From: Planctomycetota bacterium
GTDB lineage: Bacteria > Planctomycetota > Planctomycetia > Isosphaerales > Isosphaeraceae
Assembly (NCBI GenBank): GCA_021777685.1
Contig: JAJYDH010000347.1
Coordinates: forward strand, 1 to 7,074
DNA length: 7,074 nt
Direction of reading: 5' to 3'
The notes below the pieces were generated by a model. That model worked only from the letters and a program-made list of their open reading frames with translations. It was not told the origin of the DNA and did no database searches. Shown here piece after piece: positions 1-5,676 of this stretch. The position numbers and the translations under genes were made by a program. The number at the start of each line of letters is the position of its first letter. Position 1 is the first letter of the stretch.

Positions 1-199
1 GGGCCAGGATGGCAACCCGCTCGCCGGCTTCCACCCCGAGACTGATCAGTCCCAGAGCCAGCGCGCGGACGCGCCCGGCGCATTCGGTCCAGGTGACGGC
101 TCGCCAGCCCCCCGCTTGCCAGTGAAGATACCGGGGACGCTCGGCGTACCGGCGCTCTTGCGCGAAGAACATGGCTGCCAGACTGTCGTACGAAGGCAT
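1..199 (-). CDS. AMP-forming acyl-CoA synthetase (long-chain fatty acid-CoA ligase type), N-terminal fragment
   Basis: The minus strand reads open from an ATG at 199-197 to the window edge, giving 66 codons plus one base; the rest of the gene lies outside. The visible protein begins MPSYDSLAAMFF and contains WRAVTWTEC (residues 32-40), then RVRALALGLISLGV (43-56), then EAGERVAILA (57-66). This is the N-terminal pattern of the ANL/AMP-binding superfamily, in which a 'VTW.E...R...LA.GL..LGV..GDRVAIL' stretch precedes the ATP-binding loop. Family members activate a carboxylic acid with ATP and pass the acyl-adenylate to CoA. The long-chain fatty-acid (FadD15-like) subtype is inferred from the 'R...P.Y......W..VTW' opening; the substrate cannot be read from this fragment, and the P-loop and catalytic motifs are outside the window. 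An AAGG stretch lies about 11 nt upstream of the ATG. A second ATG at residue 10 is possible but would drop a reasonable N-terminus. The gene is divergent from the galT-like operon. Confidence 0.8.
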   Translation of the reverse strand, partial: MPSYDSLAAMFFAQERRYAERPRYLHWQAGGWRAVTWTECAGRVRALALGLISLGVEAGERVAILA

Positions 200-210
200 C
201 GTTTGCCGCC

Positions 211-240
211 TTGGAACCCCAGGGTGCTTTGAGCTATAGT
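211..240 (+). promoter_or_regulatory. Candidate sigma-70-type promoter of the galT-like operon
   Basis: TTGGAA (211-216) and TATAGT (235-240) are separated by 18 nt and match the bacterial -35 and -10 consensus at 4/6 and 5/6 positions. Transcription would start near 247, leaving a leader of about 32 nt before the ATG at 279. The element lies in the only AT-rich patch of the first 1.2 kb, between divergent genes, which supports a promoter there. The exact hexamers are a by-eye assignment. Confidence 0.45.
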
Positions 241-243
241 TTC

Positions 244-249
244 ATTGTA
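244..249 (-). promoter_or_regulatory. Weak candidate -10 element for the divergent acyl-CoA synthetase gene
   Basis: Read on the minus strand, 249-244 is TACAAT, a 5/6 match to the -10 consensus, about 45 nt upstream of the synthetase ATG at 199. No good -35 element lies 16-18 nt further upstream, so support is weak. If real, this promoter would overlap the plus-strand transcription start region, and the two genes could compete for polymerase. Confidence 0.25.
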
Positions 250-278
250 GCGGATTTTTGCAAACGAGCCCTGAGGCG

Positions 279-1274
279 ATGTCGGAACTGCGCCGAGACC
301 CACTGCTGCGCCGCTGGGTGATCATCGCTCTGGAGCGGGCCAAGCGACCCCACGACTTCAAGCATCAGGACCAGGCGCTCGTCGACGCCGGGGCCTGCCC
401 GTTCTGCGAGGGGAACGAGGAGAAGACCCCCCCCGAGATCATCGCCTACCGCGACCGAGGGGGCCGGCCCAACGGACCCGGCTGGCGGGTCCGCGTCGTC
501 CCCAACAAGTTCCCCGCGCTCAAGATCGAGGGGAGCCTGGACAAGCGGGGCGAGGGCATCTACGACAAGATGGCCGGCGTGGGAGCCCACGAGGTCATCA
601 TCGAGAGCCCCAAGCACCTCCTGAGCATGGCCTCGCTGTCGGAGCAGAATATCTGCGAGATCCTCTGGGTCTACCGCGATCGCCTGGTCGACCTCAAGAA
701 GGACAACCGGCTCGTCCACGGGATGCTCTTCAAGAACGTCGGCCCGGCCGCCGGCGCCAGCCTGGAGCACACCCACAGCCAGCTCATCGTCACCCCGACC
801 GTCCCGATCTCGGTCTGGGAGGCGATGACCGGCGCCCTGGAGTTCTACAACTACCGGGGGCGGTGCATCTACTGCGACATCATCCAGCAGGAGCTGGCCA
901 CCGAGTCGCGGGTCGTCCTCGACACCTCCCACTTCGTCGCCTTCTGCCCCTACGCCAGCCGGTTCCCGTTCGAGACGTGGATCGTCCCCAAGGCCCATTC
1001 CAGCCACTATGAGAACATCCCCAAGCCGGGCGTGGACGACCTCGGCGGCACGCTCCGCCAGGTGCTCCACAAGCTCGAAACCGCGCTGAACAGCCCCCCC
1101 TACAACTACATCGTCCACACCGCCCCGTTCGACCACCAGGAGCTGCCTCACTACCACTGGCACATCGAGATCATCCCCCGGCTGACCAAGGTGGCCGGCT
1201 TCGAGTGGGGCTCGGGCTTCTACATCAACCCGACGCCCCCCGAGGACGCCGCGAAATTCCTCCGGGAGGCGTGA
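279..1274 (+). CDS. galT: GalT-like HIT-superfamily nucleotidylyltransferase (galactose-1-phosphate uridylyltransferase or ADP-glucose phosphorylase type)
   Basis: A 331-residue cytoplasmic protein. It starts MSELRRDPLLRRWVIIA, which matches the usual 'MSELR.DP...RWVIIA' opening of GalT proteins. I therefore prefer the ATG at 279 over an in-frame TTG at 258, although 279 has only a GAGG placed very close (273-276). Visible sites: C40-P-F-C43 and H104 (zinc ligands); H164-T-H166-S-Q168, the HIT-type active site in which H166 would carry the nucleotidyl group; a second C196-I-Y-C199 pair; and H291-Y-H-W-H295 near the C-terminus, followed by the conserved AGFEWGSGFYINPTPPE block. GalT moves UMP between UDP-glucose and galactose-1-phosphate (Leloir pathway). 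The second CxxC matches what I recall of the two-zinc plant homologue shown to be an ADP-glucose phosphorylase. A GH57 glucanotransferase gene downstream and no galK or galE in view also fit alpha-glucan metabolism. Family membership is near certain; the nucleotide and sugar used are not, and the symbol is a family label. Confidence 0.9.
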   Translation: MSELRRDPLLRRWVIIALERAKRPHDFKHQDQALVDAGACPFCEGNEEKTPPEIIAYRDRGGRPNGPGWRVRVVPNKFPALKIEGSLDKRGEGIYDKMAGVGAHEVIIESPKHLLSMASLSEQNICEILWVYRDRLVDLKKDNRLVHGMLFKNVGPAAGASLEHTHSQLIVTPTVPISVWEAMTGALEFYNYRGRCIYCDIIQQELATESRVVLDTSHFVAFCPYASRFPFETWIVPKAHSSHYENIPKPGVDDLGGTLRQVLHKLETALNSPPYNYIVHTAPFDHQELPHYHWHIEIIPRLTKVAGFEWGSGFYINPTPPEDAAKFLREA

Positions 1275-1291
1275 CGATGGAGATCGAGGAG
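1264..1291 (+). promoter_or_regulatory. Two stacked ribosome-binding sites for the Uma2-family gene
   Basis: GGGAGG (1264-1269), inside the last codons of the galT-like gene, lies 7 nt before the ATG at 1277. GAGGAG (1286-1291), inside the new coding region, lies 6 nt before a second in-frame ATG at 1298. Both spacings are good. The first ATG begins 2 nt after the galT stop codon, which favours translational coupling. Starting at 1298 would remove only seven residues, outside the nuclease fold. Confidence 0.55.
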
Positions 1292-1912
1292 ACGACCATG
1301 TCGACCGCCGTCGGAGTCGCCCGGATCGGCCCCGATTCCGCCGGGATCGTGATGAGCCCCGAGGAATTCGACGCGATCGAGGATCATGACGAGGATTATC
1401 GCTACGAATTGATCCGAGGAGTCCTCGTCGTGACCCCGATCCCGCTGGAAGAGGAGGCCCACCCGAACGAGACCCTGGGCGGGCTCCTGTTCCTCTACAA
1501 GGAACAGCATCCGCTCGGCTCGGCACTCGACCTCACGCTTGCCGAGCGTTACGTTTACCTCCGGGACGGTCGCCGGAGGCCCGATCGCGTGATCTGGGCG
1601 GGTCTGGGTCATTTTCCCGACACCAAGGTTGATGCCCCATCCATCGCCGTCGAGTTCGTCTCGGCCGGCAAACACAACTGGAACCGCGATTACGTCCTCA
1701 AACGCGCCGAGTATCTCGACCTCGGCATCGCCGAATATTGGATCGTCGATCGGTTCAGCCGGACGATGACGGTCCACCGGAACCTGCATGACGGACCGGT
1801 CCAGATCGTCGTCCGGGAAGGAGAAGTCTACCGGACCCCCTTGCTCCCGGGTTTCGAATTGCCCCTTTCCAGGCTCCTCCAGGCATCCGACGAATGCCAT
1901 AATCTGGCCTAA
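1277..1912 (+). CDS. Uma2-family (DUF820) PD-(D/E)XK putative endonuclease
   Basis: A 211-residue protein from the ATG at 1277 (204 from the ATG at 1298). The Uma2 pattern is clear: an early S27-P-E-E-F-D and Y43-E-L-I-R-G-V (start of the fold), then P102-D103, E126 within IAVEFVS, R137-D138 with K142 four residues after D138, then the diagnostic GIAEYWIVD (150-158) and a basic T-V-H-R strand. D103, E126 and K142 would be the PD-(D/E)XK catalytic triad, so the site looks intact. Uma2 proteins are found in very large numbers in planctomycetes and cyanobacteria, and their biological role is not established; a nuclease or restriction-like activity is inferred from the fold. The gene sits 2 nt after the galT-like gene and 37 nt before the GH57 gene, all co-oriented, so it is probably co-transcribed despite having no evident link to sugar metabolism. 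It uses visibly more A/T-ending codons (GAT, GAA, TAT, AAT) than its neighbours, consistent with recent insertion. Confidence 0.88.
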   Translation: MEIEETTMSTAVGVARIGPDSAGIVMSPEEFDAIEDHDEDYRYELIRGVLVVTPIPLEEEAHPNETLGGLLFLYKEQHPLGSALDLTLAERYVYLRDGRRRPDRVIWAGLGHFPDTKVDAPSIAVEFVSAGKHNWNRDYVLKRAEYLDLGIAEYWIVDRFSRTMTVHRNLHDGPVQIVVREGEVYRTPLLPGFELPLSRLLQASDECHNLA

Positions 1913-1949
1913 TAGGCCGCGAACGAAATCGACCCCAAGGATCACGCGA

Positions 1950-4148
1950 ATGCCCGACGTCCGACTGATCCTGGCCCTCCACGACCACCAGCCGGTCGGC
2001 AACTTCGGCGGCGTCTTCGAGGAGGCCTATCGCGATGCCTATTTGCCGTTCCTGGAGGTGATGGAAGATTACGCCGACATCCCCTTCGTGCTCCACGTCT
2101 CCGGCCCGCTCCTGGAATGGCTCGTCGAGAACCGGCCCGAGTACGTGGCCAGGGTCCGCTCGATGGCCGAGGCCGGGCGGGTCGAGATCCTCGGCGGCGG
2201 GTTCTTCGAGCCGATCCTGACCATGATCCCGCACCGCGACCGGGTCGGTCAGATCCGCCGGTACTCGGCCTACCTGGAAGAGCACCTCGGCGTCCGGCCC
2301 CGGGGCGTCTGGATCGCCGAGCGGGTCTGGGAGCAGCACCTCGTCGCGGCCCTGGCCGAGGCGGGGGTCGAGTACACGGTCCTCGACGACTTCCACTTCC
2401 AGAGGACCGGGCTCGACGACCGCGACCTTCGCGGCTACTTCCTGACCGAGGAGGACGGCAAGCTCCTGAAGGTCTTCCCGATCTCCGAGCGGCTCCGCTA
2501 CCTGATCCCGTTCCAGGAGCCGCACGAGACCTACGAATACCTCAAGGCCGTCGCCGCCGAGAGGCCCGGCGCGGTCATGGTCTTCGCCGACGACGGCGAG
2601 AAGCTCGGGAGCTGGCCCGAGACCCATCAGCACGTCTACACCAACGGCTGGCTCCGCCGGTTCTGCGACATGATCGCCGGCAACCGCGACTGGCTCCGGC
2701 CCACCACCTTCGCCGAGGCCGTCGACACCACCCTGCCGATGGGCAAGGTCTACCTGCCCGACTCGTCCTACCGCGAGATGACCGAGTGGGTCCTCCCCTC
2801 GGGCCGGCTGGTCCAGTACCAGGACGCCGTCAACAAGACGCTCGACGACCCGGCCGCCCATCGGCTCAAGCCGTTCGTCCGTGCCGGCGGCTTCTGGAGG
2901 AACTTCAAGGCGAAGTATGCCGAGAGCGACGAGATGTACGCCCGGATGCTCGGCCTCTCCGACCGCCTGGAGGGGCTGTCCCGCTCCGGCTCGGCCGACC
3001 CGGACTATCTCGACATCGCCCGCGAGGAGCTTTACCGGGGGCAGTGCAACTGCACGTACTGGCACGGCGCGTTCGGCGGCCTGTACCTGCCGCATCTTCG
3101 CAACGCCATCTACCGCCATCTCATCAATGCCCATAACGCCCTCGACGAGGCCGAAGGCCGGACCGGCCCCCGGGTCTCAGTCGAGGTGGCCGACTACAAC
3201 CTCGACGCCCGCCAGGAGGTCCGCCTGGAGAACGACCGGATCGTGGCCTTCGTCCGCCCCGCGCTGGGCGGCCACGTCTACGAGCTGGACGTCCGCCACG
3301 CCTCGACCAACCTCCTGGCCACGCTCGACCGCAGGCCCGAGGCGTATCACGCGGCCATCGCCGCCGCCGACGGGGGAACCTCTGACGAGTACGACGGCCC
3401 GCCCAGCATCCTCCGGAAGGTCGTCCTCAAGCAGGAAGGGCTCGGCCAGCTCCTGGTCTACGATCGATACCCCCGGAAGGCGCTGGTGGACCACTTCCTG
3501 GCCCCCGGGGCGACGCTCGACGACATCAAGACCTGCCGGGACGTCGAGCGGGGCGACTTCGTCACGGGGACTTATCTGTCGAGGGTCCAGCGGACCCTCG
3601 ACGGCGTGACCCTGGTCATGGAGCGGCCGGGCCTGGCCGACGGCCACTCGATCAAGGTCCGCAAGACGATCGGGCTGGAGGGGGACAGCGGGGCGCTGGA
3701 CGTCCACTACGTCCTGGAGGAGCTTCCGATCGGCGTCCCGCTCCATTTCGCGGTCGAGATCAACCTCGCGGCGATGGCCGGACACGCGGGCGACCGCTAT
3801 TACGCCGACCCGGACGGCCGACGCCTGGGGATGCTCGACTCCCGGATCGACACGCCCGAAACGGCCGGACTCTCGCTGACCGACGAGTGGCTCGACCTGG
3901 CCGTCGGGCTCCGCTGGTCCAGGCCCGCCGCCCTCTGGTGCTTCCCGATCGAGACCGTCAGCCAGAGCGAGGGGGGGTTCGAGGGCGTCTACCAGAGTTC
4001 GGCCGTCGTCCCGCGCTGGACGATCATCGCCGACGACTCGCGCCGCTGGGAAGTCCGCATCCGGTGGTCCGTCGAGCCGGCGAGGGGGACTTCCACGCCC
4101 GTCGAGGAAGAATCCCGGGATCGGGCATGGTCGATGGTCGATGACTGA
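1950..4148 (+). CDS. GH57 4-alpha-glucanotransferase / alpha-amylase with DUF1925 and DUF1926 domains
   Basis: A 732-residue protein without a signal peptide, so cytoplasmic. The ATG at 1950 is chosen because AAGGA (1937-1941) lies 8 nt upstream and the protein then opens PDVRLILALHDHQPVGNFG, the first GH57 motif (H11-x-H13-Q14-P15). In-frame sequence further upstream has no family similarity. W121-I-A-E124-R-V-W-E carries the predicted nucleophile E124; F212-A-D214-D-G-E-K carries the predicted acid/base D214. These correspond to E123 and D214 of the Thermococcus litoralis enzyme. The catalytic barrel covers about 1-265, the DUF1925 helical region about 270-400 (with YWHGAFGGLYLPHLR at 370-384), and the DUF1926 beta-sandwich about 410-710 (from VEVADYN). 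Family enzymes transfer or hydrolyse alpha-1,4-glucan segments, so a role in glycogen or maltodextrin turnover is expected, perhaps supplying glucose-1-phosphate chemistry with the GalT-like enzyme. Residues from about 711 form a short charged tail whose last codons lie in a repeat array, so the terminus is probably not conserved. Sequence alone cannot separate transferase from amylase. Confidence 0.93.
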   Translation: MPDVRLILALHDHQPVGNFGGVFEEAYRDAYLPFLEVMEDYADIPFVLHVSGPLLEWLVENRPEYVARVRSMAEAGRVEILGGGFFEPILTMIPHRDRVGQIRRYSAYLEEHLGVRPRGVWIAERVWEQHLVAALAEAGVEYTVLDDFHFQRTGLDDRDLRGYFLTEEDGKLLKVFPISERLRYLIPFQEPHETYEYLKAVAAERPGAVMVFADDGEKLGSWPETHQHVYTNGWLRRFCDMIAGNRDWLRPTTFAEAVDTTLPMGKVYLPDSSYREMTEWVLPSGRLVQYQDAVNKTLDDPAAHRLKPFVRAGGFWRNFKAKYAESDEMYARMLGLSDRLEGLSRSGSADPDYLDIAREELYRGQCNCTYWHGAFGGLYLPHLRNAIYRHLINAHNALDEAEGRTGPRVSVEVADYNLDARQEVRLENDRIVAFVRPALGGHVYELDVRHASTNLLATLDRRPEAYHAAIAAADGGTSDEYDGPPSILRKVVLKQEGLGQLLVYDRYPRKALVDHFLAPGATLDDIKTCRDVERGDFVTGTYLSRVQRTLDGVTLVMERPGLADGHSIKVRKTIGLEGDSGALDVHYVLEELPIGVPLHFAVEINLAAMAGHAGDRYYADPDGRRLGMLDSRIDTPETAGLSLTDEWLDLAVGLRWSRPAALWCFPIETVSQSEGGFEGVYQSSAVVPRWTIIADDSRRWEVRIRWSVEPARGTSTPVEEESRDRAWSMVDD

Positions 4149-4223
4149 TGGCCGATCGACCATCCTCTTCGGCTACCATCGCCCATCGCTGATCGACCAT
4201 CGCTCATCGACCATCCCCCATGC
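4127..4223 (+). repeat. Degenerate heptanucleotide tandem repeat array in two opposed orientations
   Basis: The left arm, in 7-nt steps from 4127, reads ATGGTCG, ATGGTCG, ATGACTG, ATGGCCG (to 4154). The right arm, in 7-nt steps from 4175, reads ACCATCG, CCCATCG, CTGATCG, ACCATCG, CTCATCG, ACCATCC, CCCATGC (to 4223). The right-arm unit is a rotation of the reverse complement of the left-arm unit, so one heptamer family is laid out head-to-head around a spacer (4155-4174) that begins with one more copy, ATCGACC. The exact 10-mer ATCGACCATC occurs at 4155, 4192 and 4206, and its reverse complement at 4133. The array fills the gap between the GH57 and DUF58 genes and enters both: the GH57 C-terminus AWSMVDD and stop are read from the left arm, and the DUF58 ATG lies in the last right-arm unit. 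It resembles in form the short tandem heptamer repeats of filamentous cyanobacteria; any relationship is speculative. Confidence 0.85.
4133..4164. other. 10-bp perfect inverted repeat (possible RNA hairpin at the GH57 stop codon)
   Basis: GATGGTCGAT (4133-4142) is perfectly complementary to ATCGACCATC (4155-4164) across a 12-nt loop that contains the GH57 stop codon (TGA, 4146-4148). The transcript could fold into a stem at the end of the GH57 message. No T-run follows (CTCTTCGG comes next), so it is not a classical intrinsic terminator. The right-arm copies at 4192 and 4206 could pair with the same left arm, giving alternative stems. It could simply be a by-product of the repeat array. Confidence 0.5.
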
Positions 4224-5164
4224 CCTTCCCCCGGATCTGGCCCTTCCGTCGCCCGAAGCCCGACCCGGACGACGGGCCGGGGGTGGACGCCGCGTCGATC
4301 GTCCGGAAGGCCCGCCGGCTCCGGTTCCGGGTCCGTCGCGGGGCGGTCGCGGACCTCGCGGGGGCCTACGTCGGCGCCCGGCCGGGGACGGGCCTGGCGT
4401 TCGCCGAGCTTCGGCCGTACGAGCCGGGTGACGACGTCCGCCACATGGACTGGAACGTCACGGCCCGGCAGGGGCGGCCCTACGTCCGCCGGTTCGCCGA
4501 GGAACGGGCGCTGACGCTCTGGCTGATCGTGGACATCTCGGCCAGCCTCCGGTTCGGGCCCGAAGGCATGACCAAGGCCGACCGCGCGGTGCAGTCGGCG
4601 GCCCTCCTGGCCACGGCCGCCATCCAGTCGGGCGACCGGGCGGGGCTCTCGCTGGTGAGCGATCGGGTCGAGGCGGAATTGCCGCCGGAGGCCGGCCCCC
4701 GGCAGCTCGCCCGGCTGGTCCGGGCGCTGGTGGCCACGCCGTCGAGGTCGAAGCTGACGGCGCTCTCGTCGGGCCTCCGAGGGCTGGCCCGGTCGAGGCA
4801 CCGGGCGCTGGTGGTCGTGCTCAGCGACTTCCTGACGGTCGAGCCCGCCCCGGCCTGGAAGGCGGTGGCCCGGCGTCACGACGTCGTCGCCGTCCGGCTG
4901 ATCGAGCCCCGCGAGGAGGCGTTGCCCCCCTCGGGGCTGGTCGACCTGGTCGACGCCGAGTCGGGGACGAGGCGGACGGTGGACCTCGGTTCGAGGCGGG
5001 TCCGCGACCGATACGCCCGAGCGGCCGAGGAGCGGACCGGGGAATTCCGCCGCTGGTGCGCCTCGGCCGGCGTGAGCGGGCTCGACCTCTCCACGGCCGA
5101 CGACCCGCTTTCCCCGTTGATCCGGTTCTTCACCGCGCGGGCCCGACGGCGGGGCGGCCCATGA
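4220..5164 (+). CDS. DUF58 family protein with VWA-like fold
   Basis: A 314-residue soluble protein. The DUF58 signature is strong: G49-A-Y then P55-G-T-G-L-A-F-A-E-L-R-P-Y-E-P-G-D-D-V-R-H-M-D-W-N-V-T-A-R (55-83), followed by GRPYVRRF (85-92). A von Willebrand A-like region follows, with D105-I-S107-A-S109 (MIDAS-type DxSxS), a possible third metal ligand T180 and L201-S-D203 later in the fold. DUF58 proteins are usually encoded next to a MoxR AAA+ ATPase and membrane VWA proteins, and are thought to act in ATPase-assisted maturation or envelope processes; their biochemical role is poorly defined. The length fits the compact DUF58 class without N-terminal membrane helices. The ATG at 4220 lies inside a heptamer repeat and has no Shine-Dalgarno sequence; a GTG at 4283 (residue 22) is an alternative that keeps the whole domain. 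The 3' end overlaps the next gene by ATGA, indicating coupling. No MoxR gene is visible on either side. Confidence 0.9.
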   Translation: MPFPRIWPFRRPKPDPDDGPGVDAASIVRKARRLRFRVRRGAVADLAGAYVGARPGTGLAFAELRPYEPGDDVRHMDWNVTARQGRPYVRRFAEERALTLWLIVDISASLRFGPEGMTKADRAVQSAALLATAAIQSGDRAGLSLVSDRVEAELPPEAGPRQLARLVRALVATPSRSKLTALSSGLRGLARSRHRALVVVLSDFLTVEPAPAWKAVARRHDVVAVRLIEPREEALPPSGLVDLVDAESGTRRTVDLGSRRVRDRYARAAEERTGEFRRWCASAGVSGLDLSTADDPLSPLIRFFTARARRRGGP

Positions 5165-5676
5165 GCGGCCCCGAGGAGCCGACCCGCGCCGAGGGGCTGG
5201 TCCCGCCCCGGCCGAACCTCGGCCCGGAACCCTGGCCCGACCGGCCGGGCGGGACGACCGGCCTCGGCTGGTGGGGCGTGGCCCTCGGCCTGCTCCTGGT
5301 GCTCGCACTCGCCCGATGGCGGCGCCGGCTGAATGCACGGCCGGCCGATCCGGACAAGACGCCGGATCATATCGATACGCCCGAGCCGACGCCCCGTCAG
5401 CGGCTGATCGCGGCCTCGGAGGGGGTCCGCGACGCCCTGATCGCGGCCTTCGGCCCGGCCTGGGCGTCGAAGACGACCGAGGATATCGCGGCCGACCCGG
5501 CGCCCTCGGGACGGCTCGGGCCTGACGACTCCGAACGGCTGATCGAGTTCCTCCGGCTCGCCGACCGGGCCAAGTTCGCCGGGGAATCTCCGAAGTCGGT
5601 CGAGGACTGGGAGGGCTGGGCCGTCGGCTTCCGGGACTCCCTGGCCGGGGCGACGTCGAGGATCAGCGGGAAGTGA
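5161..5676 (+). CDS. Small single-pass membrane protein, probable DUF58/MoxR-system partner
   Basis: A 171-residue protein starting at the ATG of the ATGA overlap with the DUF58 stop (5162-5164), so the two are almost certainly translated in a coupled way. A Pro/Gly-rich N-terminus (1-34) precedes one clear transmembrane helix, LGWWGVALGLLLVLALA (35-51), capped by RWRRR (52-56). The topology is therefore probably N-out/C-in by the positive-inside rule. After a linker, residues 76-163 look alpha-helical, with a KTTEDIAAD stretch (104-112) and ERLIEFLRLADRAKFAG (125-141). This resembles the cytoplasmic tail of BatD/DUF4381-like proteins found in MoxR-DUF58 operons, where a 'T..EL...FL...D..KF' helical pattern recurs. 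The resemblance is by eye and I cannot name a family with certainty. Its last eight codons and stop are antisense to the active-site end of the convergent EEP gene, so its C-terminus may have been altered by gene end-fusion. Confidence 0.75.
   Translation: MSGPEEPTRAEGLVPPRPNLGPEPWPDRPGGTTGLGWWGVALGLLLVLALARWRRRLNARPADPDKTPDHIDTPEPTPRQRLIAASEGVRDALIAAFGPAWASKTTEDIAADPAPSGRLGPDDSERLIEFLRLADRAKFAGESPKSVEDWEGWAVGFRDSLAGATSRISGK
5397..5676. other. 280-bp convergent (tail-to-tail) coding overlap
   Basis: The plus-strand membrane-protein gene (to 5676) and the minus-strand EEP gene (to 5397) share 280 bp of coding sequence on opposite strands. The plus-strand stop TGA (5674-5676) lies within the EEP codons for D306 and H307 (5678-5673), the conserved end of the catalytic domain. 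The EEP frame has no stop until 5397-5399, so its tail is antisense to the helical domain of the other protein. There is no room for a terminator between the genes. Confidence 0.8.

Noticed and set aside
258..278. TTG at 258 as the start of the galT-like protein.
   Set aside because: It adds seven residues with no family similarity and has no ribosome-binding site; the ATG at 279 gives the canonical N-terminus.
234..1526. Long open minus-strand frame (about 430 codons) opposite the galT-like gene.
   Set aside because: It is antisense to a well-supported gene, is Arg/Asp/Val-rich with no motif, and is the kind of open antisense frame expected from strong G/C third-position bias.
1788..1949. 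An N-terminal extension of the GH57 protein upstream of 1950.
   Set aside because: The extension overlaps the Uma2 gene in another frame and is not GH57-like; the ATG at 1950 has a good ribosome site and starts right before the first GH57 motif.
1755..3134. Long open minus-strand frame opposite the Uma2 and GH57 genes.
   Set aside because: No recognisable domain; it covers the conserved GH57 catalytic motifs on the other strand and crosses a gene boundary, as a compositional shadow would.
2117..3609. Plus-strand open frames (2117-3136 and 2881-3609) inside the GH57 gene.
   Set aside because: They lie in other frames of a gene with all catalytic motifs intact, and they translate to Arg/Pro- or Ser/Thr-rich low-complexity sequence.
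4133..4164. Intrinsic transcription terminator after GH57.
   Set aside because: A perfect 10-bp stem exists, but it has a 12-nt loop and no T-run follows; it is better explained as part of the repeat array.
4127..4223. CRISPR array.
   Set aside because: Units are 7 nt, contiguous and in two orientations, with no spacers and no cas genes nearby.
3177..5338. Two further open minus-strand frames (3177-4163 and 3989-5338) across GH57, the repeat array and DUF58.
   Set aside because: Translations are low-complexity Pro/Arg/Gly/Asp-rich and have no family motif; the plus-strand genes explain the region.
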